Assembly: GCF_000685075.1 (NCBI RefSeq)
Contig: NZ_BAYD01000042.1
Span: forward strand, 19,963 to 83,962
Length of the DNA stretch: 64,000 bases
Direction of reading: 5' to 3'
Source of the DNA: Paraburkholderia oxyphila NBRC 105797
GTDB taxonomy: Bacteria; Pseudomonadota; Gammaproteobacteria; Burkholderiales; Burkholderiaceae
Every line of letters begins with the position of its first letter. The first letter of the stretch is position 1. A program made the translations under genes and the position numbers. Below, in pieces: positions 16,216 through 24,174 of this stretch. The notes below the pieces were generated by a model that saw nothing but the letters and a program-made list of their open reading frames with translations, had not been told where the DNA came from and did not search any database.

Positions 16216-17304
16216 TCAATCCAGCAGCTGGGCCACGTACGATTTCCATGCTTCCGGATGGGTCTGCGTCTGGTGCCCATACGAATGCCCTTCGGTTTCG
16301 GGAACCTCCACATAGCGGCCATGCGGAACCAGCGGTATCAGGCGCTGCATGACGCCGAGATCCGTCGCATTGAGCAGATCATCTTTGAAATTGACCGCCA
16401 GGACCTGGGCGCGAATCTTGCCGAGGTCGGCCGTGGGATTGTAGTCCCATGAAGATTCGAACCAGTAGAGGACATCGTTGGCGTCGTTCTTCCGCGCCTG
16501 CTCGACCAGATTGTCATACAGTGCGGTCGCGGCTTTGCGATCCGGCGCCTGCTCCTGAAGGCGCGCCGGGTTGACGGTGAGTACCGCGAAAATCGGCATG
16601 ACGCGAAGCCATTGCGTCGGTTCCGTGGAGTAGTCACCGTTGTGCCAGCCGGGATCGTTACGAATCGCACCGACGATCATTTGTCGCCACAACCAGTTGC
16701 GCCCCGCAATGGCAATGGGCTGGCTAACGATCGGCATCAGCGCGTCGGCCATGTCGGGATAACGTTCACCCCACATCCAGGTCTGCATGCCGCCCATCGA
16801 GACACCGAGCACGAGGCGCAGGTGCGTGACGTGCAGGCCGTCAACCAGCAGCTGGTGGTTGGCCTCTATGACGTCACCATAGCCGTAATGGGGAAAGCCT
16901 GTACGCAAGCCGTCGCTCGGCTTGCTCGAGCCGCCCCGCCCCAGTCCATCGGGAACCACAACGAAATACCGCTGCGCATCCAGCGGCTGGCCCGGCGCGT
17001 ACAGCTCGCGACGCATCAGGGGCGTCAGGAATTCCGCGCCGGTGCCCGTCGTGCCGTGCATCAGGAGCACGGCATTGTCGATCCTGCCCTGCGCGTCGCG
17101 CCGAGGCGTGCCTATCGTCACATAGTGGATTCGAACTTCCGGCAGGACCGTGCCGTCGGAAAATCTGAAATCGTGGGCAATGAAATCGCCGGCCTGTTCA
17201 GGCGGGCTGGCGGGCGTGCTCTCGTCGGCACGCACCGCGCCTGTACCGAATACGGTGGCGACACCGATGGCGAGCGCCGATAACAATACTCTTGAGTTAT
17301 ACAT
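16216..17304 (-). CDS. exported alpha/beta hydrolase of the homoserine-acetyltransferase-like fold
   Basis: A 362-aa protein with a signal peptide (about residues 1-26, ending VRA) and a MetX-like alpha/beta fold: LLMHGTTGTG (oxyanion), DGLGRGGSSKPSDGL, nucleophile elbow GVSMGGMQTWMW, and late EGHSYGHQT with the catalytic His. True homoserine acetyltransferases are cytoplasmic, so the signal peptide and context argue for a hydrolase. It is the last gene of the minus-strand run Dabb - Nu-GST - GST - orf - maleylacetate reductase, 89 bp after the last of these. Substrate unknown. Confidence 0.8.
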   Translation of the reverse strand: MYNSRVLLSALAIGVATVFGTGAVRADESTPASPPEQAGDFIAHDFRFSDGTVLPEVRIHYVTIGTPRRDAQGRIDNAVLLMHGTTGTGAEFLTPLMRRELYAPGQPLDAQRYFVVVPDGLGRGGSSKPSDGLRTGFPHYGYGDVIEANHQLLVDGLHVTHLRLVLGVSMGGMQTWMWGERYPDMADALMPIVSQPIAIAGRNWLWRQMIVGAIRNDPGWHNGDYSTEPTQWLRVMPIFAVLTVNPARLQEQAPDRKAATALYDNLVEQARKNDANDVLYWFESSWDYNPTADLGKIRAQVLAVNFKDDLLNATDLGVMQRLIPLVPHGRYVEVPETEGHSYGHQTQTHPEAWKSYVAQLLD

Positions 17305-17393
17305 AGGTTGTCTGTCTTTTCACGGAAGAGGGGCGGTAAGCGCCCATGATAGTCCTCCGGGCTTCCGTGAGTCATCGTCACCGAGGGCTTGCC

Positions 17394-18452
17394 TCAGCCC
17401 TCGCCGCCGGCCCACGCGCGCTCGAGCAGCTCCGTGAGAGCCTTGGCCTCGATAGCACGCGGATTCGCATAGGGATTGGCCGTCACCTGCTCGACAGCCT
17501 CCGCAATGCCCTCGCGCGGCATGCCGATGTCCCGCAACGCCAGCGGAATGCCGCACTCGCCTTCGAGCTGCAGAAGCGCGGCGATCGCGTCGTCGCTTTG
17601 CATCGCTCGCGCAAGATGGGTCATCGCTTGAGGAATCGTCGGCTCGTTATAGGCGAGCACGTACGGCAGCACGATCGCATGCGTCTGCGCATGCGGCAGG
17701 TCGAACAGGCCGCCCAGCACATGGCAGAGCTTATGGTGCAGACCCATCGTGGTCGTGCCGAGGCACGATGCGCAGAGCCAGGCGCCATAGAGCAGCGCGG
17801 CGCGCGCGTCGGGGTCGCCCGGGGTTTTCATCACGCGGGGCAACGCGTCGACGATGGCGCGCACGCCCTCTTCGGCCATCAGCGACACAATCGGGTTCCC
17901 GTCAGGCGCATAGAGGGCTTCGGCCGCGTGGGCGATCGCGTTGAAAGCGGAAAGGGCCGACATGGCGGGTGGCAGAGACAACGTGAGATCGACGTCGTAG
18001 ATCACGACCTCGGGTTGAATCCTGGGTCCGCGCTGCGTCGTCTTTCGGCCGCCCTCGGTCTCGCCGAGTATCGGCGTCATCTCCGAGCCCGCATACGTCG
18101 TGGGCAGAACGATCTGAGGCAGGTCGGTACGCAATGCGATGGCTTTCCCCAGCCCCGTTGTCGATCCTCCCCCCACCGAAACGACACCGTCGATCTGGAG
18201 CGACCCAGCCAACTCCATCGCTTGCGCGGTGACCTCGACCGGCGTGTGCATGGTCGCCCTGTCGAACACGCCGACTGCGCGATCGCCCAGTAAATTCTGG
18301 ACCTCCGCAGCGAGCGGCGCCTGTTCTGGCGTCGAGAGCACCAGCAACCTGCGCAAGCCGAGGCGATCGGCCTCGTCGGGCAGCTTCGTGCTCGTCGCGT
18401 AGCCGAATATGACCCGCGTAGGGAGGGATTGATAGACAAATGGCCTGGACAT
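17394..18452 (-). CDS. maleylacetate reductase
   Basis: A 352-aa group III iron-type alcohol dehydrogenase of the maleylacetate reductase subfamily, catalysing maleylacetate + NAD(P)H -> 3-oxoadipate. Cofactor-binding SVGGGSTTGLGKA and LPTTYAGSEMTPI are clear; metal-site histidines lie in NAIAHAAEALY, GLHHKLCHVLGG and LPHAQTHAIV. Length matches ClcE/TfdF/TftE-type enzymes. It supplies the step after the hydroxyquinol-type dioxygenase encoded 8 kb away and sits in a GST-rich operon, 33 bp after the small ORF. Confidence 0.93.
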   Translation of the reverse strand: MSRPFVYQSLPTRVIFGYATSTKLPDEADRLGLRRLLVLSTPEQAPLAAEVQNLLGDRAVGVFDRATMHTPVEVTAQAMELAGSLQIDGVVSVGGGSTTGLGKAIALRTDLPQIVLPTTYAGSEMTPILGETEGGRKTTQRGPRIQPEVVIYDVDLTLSLPPAMSALSAFNAIAHAAEALYAPDGNPIVSLMAEEGVRAIVDALPRVMKTPGDPDARAALLYGAWLCASCLGTTTMGLHHKLCHVLGGLFDLPHAQTHAIVLPYVLAYNEPTIPQAMTHLARAMQSDDAIAALLQLEGECGIPLALRDIGMPREGIAEAVEQVTANPYANPRAIEAKALTELLERAWAGGEG

Positions 18453-18485
18453 GATCGCGTCCTCGATAAAATACGCGCTGCGGTA

Positions 18486-18704
18486 TCACAGCAGTGTGCA
18501 TGCGTCGTCAAAGGCCAGGCGCGGCAATCTGCCGGCGAGCTTGCCGGCATCGCCATCGCCCAGGCAGCACAGGAAGTTCACCTTCACCTGGCCGTCGGGG
18601 AAGAACGTCGCGTTCACCTTTTGCGCATCGAAGCCCGACATGGCTCGCGTGGAAGAAGCAATCCGGATCGCCTGATTCCTGTCCGTCTCTGCGCGCTTGA
18701 ACAT
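18486..18704 (-). CDS. small 72-aa ORF between GST and maleylacetate reductase
   Basis: The frame starts 15 bp after the stop of the GST gene and ends 33 bp before the maleylacetate reductase start, filling the only gap in the operon, which supports it being translated. The sequence (SGFDAQKVNATFFPDGQVKV, then LGDGDAGKLAGRLP) contains two adjacent Cys in FLCCLGD. I recognise no family and see no signal peptide or membrane segment. The Shine-Dalgarno match is weak. It could be a truncated relic rather than a gene. Confidence 0.45.
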   Translation of the reverse strand: MFKRAETDRNQAIRIASSTRAMSGFDAQKVNATFFPDGQVKVNFLCCLGDGDAGKLAGRLPRLAFDDACTLL

Positions 18705-18719
18705 ATCGCTTCGCTACAC

Positions 18720-19361
18720 CTACGCAAACGCTATTTGCCGGACATGTTCGACAAACGGCGCGCGCTCGCATAGACCGTCGTACCACTTCCGGACGTACTT
18801 CGACTCCGGACGCTCGACCGGAAGATTGAACCAGCGGTGTACCAGCGGCCCAATCGCAATGTCGGCAAGCGTGAATTCGTTACCTGCCACAAAATTCTGG
18901 CGGGAAAGAACGCCATCGAGAATGGCCACCCGTTCCGCGTTGCGTAGCCGATGCTTCTCGATCGCGTCGGGCTGTCTGAACGGCTCGGGTGTTCGGATAA
19001 TGCCTTGATAGAGCAGCACGTTTGCAGGACCGAAGGCCGACAACTGCCAGTCCATCCAGCACTCCACCTGTGCGCGCGCAACGGCTTCGGTCGGGTAAAG
19101 CCCCGAATCCGAAAAGACGTTGGCGAGGTATCGGAGGATCGTATTGGATTCCCAGACAACACGTTCGCCATGCAAAAGCGTCGGCACGACACCGTTCGGA
19201 TTCTGCTTGAGATACGCCTCTTCCCGATTGCCTCCGTATGCGCCGCCCATGTCTACGCGCGTACAAACCGCGCCGACTTCCGCGAGCAGCCACATGACCT
19301 TCTGGACGTTCGAAGACGTATTGCGTCCCAGCACCGTGAGAGCAGAGCCGGTATCGATCAC
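18720..19361 (-). CDS. glutathione S-transferase
   Basis: A 213-aa GST with the N-terminal NTSSNVQKVMWLLAE (active-site Ser/Asn region), NGVVPTLLHGE with the cis-Pro, WESNTILRYLA and the C-terminal FTLADIAIGPLVHRW. NTSSNVQKV is typical of a YliJ/YibF-like bacterial subgroup. The gene starts inside the last codons of the Nu-class GST (4-bp ATGA overlap), so the two are translationally coupled. It could conjugate or isomerise, for instance a maleylacetone-like intermediate; no residue decides this. Confidence 0.88.
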   Translation of the reverse strand: MIDTGSALTVLGRNTSSNVQKVMWLLAEVGAVCTRVDMGGAYGGNREEAYLKQNPNGVVPTLLHGERVVWESNTILRYLANVFSDSGLYPTEAVARAQVECWMDWQLSAFGPANVLLYQGIIRTPEPFRQPDAIEKHRLRNAERVAILDGVLSRQNFVAGNEFTLADIAIGPLVHRWFNLPVERPESKYVRKWYDGLCERAPFVEHVRQIAFA

Positions 19362-19972
19362 AGCGCCTCCATACCGCGCTTTACGGCATCCCGCGCGCCG
19401 ACCGCGTCATACCAGCGCATTACGTTGGGGATCGAAGACCATTCGATCTGGTGCAGCTCGAACCTGGCAATCCAGGGATACACCGCGATGTCGGCGATGC
19501 TGTACTCGCTACCGGCGACGAATTCGTTGCGGGCCAGCTGAGCGTCGAGTACGCCGTAGAGCCGGTGCGTCTCTTTCGCGTACCGCTTGACGCCATATGC
19601 CTCGTCCTTCGCGTAGCGCTGGAAGTGATGCATCTGCCCAAACATCGGACCAATGCCGCCCATCTGGAACATCAGCCACTGGAGCGTGCGGTAGTAGGCG
19701 TGACCCGAGGAAGGCATCAGGCGGCCCGTCTTGTCCGCCAGGTACATCAGGATCGCGCCCGACTCGAATACGGTAATCGGTTGACCTTCCGGACCGTCTT
19801 CATCGACGATCACCGGAATTTTGTTGTTGGGATTGAGCGAAAGGAACGCTTCCGTAAATTGCTCATCCTTCGTGATATCGACCCGGGTGACGCTGTATGG
19901 AAGCGCCATTTCCTCGAGAGCGATCGATACCTTCCGCCCGTTCGGCGTTCCCCATCCGTAGAGCTTTATCAT
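19358..19972 (-). CDS. Nu-class glutathione S-transferase (YfcG/YghU type)
   Basis: A 204-aa Nu-class GST with the class motif YGWGTPNGRKVSIALEE, where Thr and Asn contact bound GSH, NNKIPVIVDEDGPEGQ, FESGAILMYLADK and the C-terminal YSIADIAVYPW. Nu-class enzymes bind two GSH or GSSG and show disulfide-reductase activity; in sphingomonad beta-aryl-ether degradation a Nu-class GST removes GSH from the thioether intermediate. With a LigF-like GST and gor in the same island, that role is a good candidate here (inference). The Dabb gene lies 112 bp upstream. Confidence 0.9.
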   Translation of the reverse strand: MIKLYGWGTPNGRKVSIALEEMALPYSVTRVDITKDEQFTEAFLSLNPNNKIPVIVDEDGPEGQPITVFESGAILMYLADKTGRLMPSSGHAYYRTLQWLMFQMGGIGPMFGQMHHFQRYAKDEAYGVKRYAKETHRLYGVLDAQLARNEFVAGSEYSIADIAVYPWIARFELHQIEWSSIPNVMRWYDAVGARDAVKRGMEAL

Positions 19973-20084
19973 TTCGCTTGCCCCTCCTGTATTGCAGATG
20001 CGTACTTCGAGAGTTCACCGTTTTCGGCAAATCTGAGTCCGTTTTTCGGCGACCCGTTGGTCGAAACGCTGCCTCAGATCCCGG

Positions 20085-20396
20085 TCAGGCGGCGCGATCG
20101 GCGACGTAGTCGACTTGATATCGGGCAACACGCACGCCGGCCAGATCTTCCTTCAGCTTCAGGTGAGCAGGATGCGTGATGTAGTTGTCCAGAGCGGCCT
20201 GAGACTCGAACTCCGAGTAGAGCACCACATCGCACGCGTAGTCGATACGACTGACATCTACGCCGATTTCAACGCGGGTCAAACCGGGAACGACATCCGC
20301 AATGCCATCGAAAGCCGATTTCACTTTCTGAATGGATTCCAGTTTTTCTTCCTGTGTTTCGCCCGCCACTTTCCACATCACAATGTGTTTGATCAT
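20085..20396 (-). CDS. Dabb-domain (dimeric alpha/beta barrel) protein
   Basis: A 103-aa single-domain stress-responsive A/B-barrel (Dabb) protein: MIKHIVMWKV at the first strand, VVPGLTRVEIGVD, DVVLYSEFESQAALDNYI and the closing HPAHLKLKE. Family members form dimers and occur beside aromatic and polyketide pathways, sometimes as small isomerases or cyclases. It is the first gene of the GST - maleylacetate reductase operon. No catalytic assignment can be made from sequence. The 230 bp upstream hold no recognised gene. Confidence 0.85.
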   Translation of the reverse strand: MIKHIVMWKVAGETQEEKLESIQKVKSAFDGIADVVPGLTRVEIGVDVSRIDYACDVVLYSEFESQAALDNYITHPAHLKLKEDLAGVRVARYQVDYVADRAA

Positions 20397-20629
20397 TTCG
20401 ATATTCGACTGTTTAAATCCCCGAAGTCATCAGACCTGATTCCGCGGAAGATTTTGTTGAGATAAATCATTGGGTTCACTGTAGCTTCGTTCAGCGACCG
20501 GAGCCACAGCAAACGTGGGAGCCTGCTTCCCACGCACTGCAAATCGACTGAACACGGCCGCGCTCGCGGCGGAATGGACCCCAGGTATGATGAAAGGGCT
20601 TCCTCGGACCTTACGCAAGTCCGAACCGG

Positions 20630-21058
20630 CTACGCTTCGCTTCCCACAGGTGCGCGCGCCAGCTCAAGTACTGCGAACCGATAGGCATGGTCCAGATAGT
20701 CGATACCCCGATCCTGCCGGTATTCGTGTAGTGCGATGCTGGCGATGACTTCGTCCAGCAAAGGAGTGATCCGGTATGCACGAACGGCCTCGCCCAGGAC
20801 GGCAACCGCGCCATCGGCCAGACTCAGGCAACGAAGCTCCACGCGGTTCATGGCCCGAATCCAGAAATCGGTATTCGGCGGGATCCACGCCGCACTGCGG
20901 GGCGGTATGACTCGCAGTTGGCTCCGGGAAACGATCCATACTACGCCGTCCCCGGTGCAGAGCAATTGCCCATACTCCGCAAGCTGGGAGCGCACGAAGG
21001 GCCCCGGCACCCATTGCTCGATGACTAACGGCCGTCCGTTGCCGCGCAAATTACGCAT
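20630..21058 (-). pseudogene. AraC-type sensor domain lacking its DNA-binding half
   Basis: The 142-aa frame reproduces the cupin-type N-terminal domain of AraC regulators: GQLLCTGDGVVWIVSRSQL, PPRSAAWIPPNTDF, a VELRCLSL segment and ITPLLDEVIASIAL, ending at FAVLELARAP. Intact relatives continue with two HTH motifs; here a stop follows five residues later, and the next 200 bp encode no HTH in any frame. It is either a decayed regulator or a stand-alone cupin. Its position between gor and the Dabb operon suggests it once regulated one of them. Confidence 0.7.
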
Positions 21059-21181
21059 ATCGACATCTCTTTTTCGGCATGGACACCGGAACGTGCCACG
21101 ACGCGTGGGCCCATGTTGACCGACTTCGATTGAGGTGACGATCAGAACACGACTTCGAACCGTCCCTCGGCAACAGTACGC

Positions 21182-22555
21182 CTACGCACCCACCTTGGTA
21201 CGCATCGTGACAAACTCTTCGGCAATGGTGGGATGGATGCCCACCGTGGCATCGAACTGCGCTTTGGTTGCGCGGCACTTGATCGCCACGGCAAAGCCCT
21301 GAAGCAATTCGCCGGCGTCGTCCCCGACCATATGGACACCCAGGACCCGATCTGTCTCGCGGTCGACGATCAGCTTGAGCAACACCTTGTCGCCGGACCG
21401 GGAAACGGTGTGCTTGAGCGGCGTGAAGACGCTGCGGTACCGGTCGATCGTGTACCCGCTTTCAATAGCCTGCTCCTCGCTCAGTCCAACCGTTGCAACG
21501 TTCGGATGGCTGAAGATTGCGGTTGGAATACCGCTGTAGTCCATGTGTTCGGAGCCGCCGTTGAAAAGATGGTCGGCAACCAGCATGCCTTCAGCCAACG
21601 CAACCGGCGTCAGTTGCATGCGGTGAATGACGTCGCCCACCGCGTAAATGGAAGGCACGGCCGTCTGGAATGTCGGGTCCACGACCACTGCACCGTTCGA
21701 CGCGAGCTCCACGCCGACGTCTTCGAGGCCCAGACGGGCTGTATTCGGCAACCGGCCAGTCGCATATAGAACTGTGCCACACGACAGACGTTCACCATCG
21801 CCCGTCACGCAATGCAATACACCGTCTTCACGCTCAATCTTGCGGATTTCCGTGTGGAACCGGATCTTCACGCCCCGAGCCGTCATTTGCTCTGCCAGGA
21901 AATTGCCGAGGTCCGCGTCGAAATGCTTGAGCAGGCGATCGCCACGGTAGACCAGCGTGGTGTCCACACCGAGACCGTTGAAGATGGACGCGAATTCGAC
22001 CGCAATATATCCGCCTCCCACCACCACGACGCGCTCCGGCAGCTTGTCCAGATAGAACGCATCGTCGGAGCTGATGCAATATTCCGCGCCTTCGATCTCA
22101 GGAATAGTCGGACTGCTTCCCGTCGCGACAAGAATATGCCTGGAAGTCAACGTGCGACCGTCCACCTCGACCGTGTGCGGTCCCGTCACTTTCGCCCGGC
22201 CGCGGATCAGTTCGACGCCAGACTGGGTCAGCAAATTGCCATAGACGCCATTCAGACGCTCGATTTCGCGGTTCTTCCCCTCGAGCAACGCGCGCCAGTC
22301 GAACGAAAGCTGGTCGAACGACCAGCCATACCCGCGCGCGTCTTCGAAGTCTTGCTTGAAATGCGCCGCGTAGGAAAACAGTTTCTTCGGAATACATCCG
22401 ATATTTACGCAGGTGCCACCCAGAAATCGTTGTTCTGCCACGGCGACACGCGCTCCAAACGCTGCTGCCCGACGACTCGCACGAATCCCGCCCGAACCGG
22501 CACCGATGGTAAAGAGATCAAAGTCATATTCCGACACAGCAAACTCCTTCTTCAT
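21182..22555 (-). CDS. gor: glutathione-disulfide reductase
   Basis: A 457-aa class I pyridine-nucleotide-disulfide oxidoreductase. FAD motif GAGSGGIRASRRAA, the redox disulfide GGTCVNIGCIPKKLF, the NAD(P) motif VVVGGGYIAVEF followed by YRGDRLLKHFD (Arg as in NADPH-specific enzymes), AVGDV and the C-terminal His-Glu pair in GIHPTIAEEF are all present. It regenerates GSH from GSSG made by the glutathionyl-hydroquinone reductases and Nu-class GST. A housekeeping gor is usually elsewhere, so this is probably a pathway-dedicated copy. It is preceded by a 20-codon GST-derived leader ORF. Confidence 0.95.
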   Translation of the reverse strand: MKKEFAVSEYDFDLFTIGAGSGGIRASRRAAAFGARVAVAEQRFLGGTCVNIGCIPKKLFSYAAHFKQDFEDARGYGWSFDQLSFDWRALLEGKNREIERLNGVYGNLLTQSGVELIRGRAKVTGPHTVEVDGRTLTSRHILVATGSSPTIPEIEGAEYCISSDDAFYLDKLPERVVVVGGGYIAVEFASIFNGLGVDTTLVYRGDRLLKHFDADLGNFLAEQMTARGVKIRFHTEIRKIEREDGVLHCVTGDGERLSCGTVLYATGRLPNTARLGLEDVGVELASNGAVVVDPTFQTAVPSIYAVGDVIHRMQLTPVALAEGMLVADHLFNGGSEHMDYSGIPTAIFSHPNVATVGLSEEQAIESGYTIDRYRSVFTPLKHTVSRSGDKVLLKLIVDRETDRVLGVHMVGDDAGELLQGFAVAIKCRATKAQFDATVGIHPTIAEEFVTMRTKVGA

Positions 22556-22607
22556 GGCAATTTCGACGTTTCTCGCGGCGATCCGGAATCGCGCGCCGCG
22601 CGATTCC

Positions 22608-22670
22608 TATCCAGCCTGGTCCTTGAGTGTCCTCTGATGTTCTTCGACTGCGTTGTACAACTCCAGCATG
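22608..22670 (-). pseudogene. 20-codon GST relic acting as leader ORF of gor
   Basis: A 20-codon frame, with GGAGG about 5 nt before its ATG, encodes MLELYNA followed by VEEHQRTLKDQAG. MLELYNA is exactly the N-terminus of the LigF-like GST at 3684-4460, and EEHQR-x-L corresponds to that protein's C-terminal REEHQRML. An in-frame deletion of the whole middle (about 235 codons) explains this. Its stop is 53 bp before the gor start, so its signal may now drive or couple translation of gor. Confidence 0.7.
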
Positions 22671-22736
22671 TCGCCCTCCCGGGCGCTTCTGTCGTCTTCT
22701 TGTTGTGAACAGGGTACTGCTTGACATAAGGGGTAC

Positions 22737-22782
22737 CAATTTACGCGTGGGGATGGTCGTTGACCAATTCATAGTTAACATG
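22737..22782 (-). promoter_or_regulatory. copy of the LigF-like GST promoter element, upstream of gor
   Basis: CAATTTACGCG, 13 nt, TGACCAAT, x, CA, xx, GTT, x, ACATG with the same spacing as 4532-4577. TGACCAATTCATAGTTAAC includes an imperfect GTTGAC/GTTAAC dyad, compatible with a LysR-type site. It shows that gor now uses a promoter that came with a duplicated GST gene. Confidence 0.6.
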
Positions 22783-22811
22783 GGAATTATGCACGCGATG
22801 AATTGACGCCA

Positions 22812-22940
22812 TATCCAACCCATTCCGCACGCCACGCTGGCAGCGCTTCCGGCATGGTCTGGCCACCGACCGTTCAGCGCACCAGCGATGAAAGGTCGAA
22901 TTTGCCGAGATCGGCGTGTTTCAGCAGGGACAGGGCCCGA
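22812..22940 (-). pseudogene. frameshifted relic of an AMP-forming acyl-CoA ligase
   Basis: On the minus strand one frame gives LSLLKHADLGKFDLSSLVR followed by a stop at 22874; reading on without a break gives TVGGQTMPEALPAWRAEW. LLxHxDLxxFDLSSL-R-xxVGGQxMPEAL is the segment between the AMP motifs of adenylate-forming CoA ligases. Only about 40 codons are recognisable. The remainder of the 550-bp gap between gor's leader and the hydrolase at 23222 shows no gene. Confidence 0.45.
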
Positions 22941-23221
22941 TGATCCCCCTCCCCCGTTGTGACCGCGGCCCGATCGCGACAGGCACGCCCTGGCGGCGCG
23001 TGGTCGCGCCATGCTTGCCGACCGGTACGGAAAAGACACCGCCTGGCAGGCGCACGGATCCATGGCCTGCACCAGATATGCAACTCCTTCGAACGAGTCC
23101 ATCGGCGAAGTCGAACGGCAAAAGCGTCTTGCGCGCCCAGAATCAAGTCACGTCATTGCGGTGGCCTCGCCCACCGGTCGGTACCCGTCGCAGTGCGCCC
23201 TTACTGATATTGGAGAACAAC

Positions 23222-24163
23222 TTGAACCTGTTTCGACGTATTGCAGGCAAGGTAGCCGCCGCGCTGATGCTGGCGGGTACACTGCAAGGCGCAGCGCACA
23301 GCGCAACGTCCATTCCGATCGAAGATCATACGATCACCGTCAATGGCCTAAAGCTGCATTATCTGCAAGCCGGGCACGGCGATGGCACGCCCGTCGTCCT
23401 GCTGCACGGCTATACGCAAACCAGTCATATGTGGATACCCTTGATGGAGCAGCTCGCCGACCACCGCGTCGTCATCGCGCCCGATCTGCCGGGCGCAGGC
23501 ACCTCTTCGATACCCGCCAGCGGCTATGAAAAGAAGGCGTTGGCGCAAGACATTCATGCCATGGTCCAGCAGTTGGGCTATCACAAGATCAATATCGTGG
23601 GTCATGACATCGGCATGATGGTGACCTACGCGTATGCAGCGCAATATCCGGAGGAAGTCAAAACGGTCACGCTCATGGAGGCTTTCCTTCCCGGCGTGGG
23701 CGACTGGCAGAAGGTCTGGCTGCTGCGCGACAAGTGGCACTACAACTTCTACGGCGAAACGCCTCTGAAACTCGTGCAAGGCCGCGAACGGATTTACTTC
23801 GAGCACTTCTGGAACGATTTCGCCGCAGACCCGAAACATTCGGTTAGCGAAACGGATCGCGAACGCTACACGCGTGCGTACGCCCAACCGGGCCGGATGC
23901 GTGCTGGCTTCGAATACTTCCACGCGTTCACGCAGGACGCACAAGACTTCTCGGAGTTCGCGAAAACGCCGCTCACGATGCCGATGCTCGTCCTCACGGG
24001 TGAAAAGGCTTCGGGCCAGTTCCTGATCGATCAGGCACGCCTCGTCGATACCAATGTGCAGGCGATCATCGTCAAGGGTTCGGGCCACTGGCTGCTGTCC
24101 GAGGCGCCTGAGCAGACGATCCCCCCGATCGTCAATTTCATCAACACTGTGGGTTCACCCTGA
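23222..24163 (+). CDS. exported epoxide-hydrolase/dehalogenase-like alpha/beta hydrolase
   Basis: A 313-aa alpha/beta hydrolase started at TTG 23222, where GGAG at 23212-23215 has good spacing and a signal peptide (about residues 1-27, ending AHS) follows; the long upstream open frame is not conserved-looking. The nucleophile elbow is GHDIGM, with Asp rather than Ser, as in epoxide hydrolases and haloacetate dehalogenases. LLHGYTQTSHMW gives the oxyanion hole, and GSGHWLLSEAP carries the catalytic His. It heads a plus-strand operon with the second glutathionyl-hydroquinone reductase (11 bp gap) and a VOC gene. Confidence 0.82.
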   Translation: MNLFRRIAGKVAAALMLAGTLQGAAHSATSIPIEDHTITVNGLKLHYLQAGHGDGTPVVLLHGYTQTSHMWIPLMEQLADHRVVIAPDLPGAGTSSIPASGYEKKALAQDIHAMVQQLGYHKINIVGHDIGMMVTYAYAAQYPEEVKTVTLMEAFLPGVGDWQKVWLLRDKWHYNFYGETPLKLVQGRERIYFEHFWNDFAADPKHSVSETDRERYTRAYAQPGRMRAGFEYFHAFTQDAQDFSEFAKTPLTMPMLVLTGEKASGQFLIDQARLVDTNVQAIIVKGSGHWLLSEAPEQTIPPIVNFINTVGSP

Positions 24164-24174
24164 GGAGTACGAAG

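Noticed and set aside
16216..17304. Homoserine O-acetyltransferase (MetX)
   Set aside because: The fold is similar, but the signal peptide and catabolic operon context argue against a cytoplasmic methionine-pathway enzyme.
22916..23221. N-terminal extension of the epoxide-hydrolase-like protein from ATG 22916
   Set aside because: A well-placed GGAG and signal peptide at TTG 23222 fit an exported hydrolase; the extension looks non-coding.
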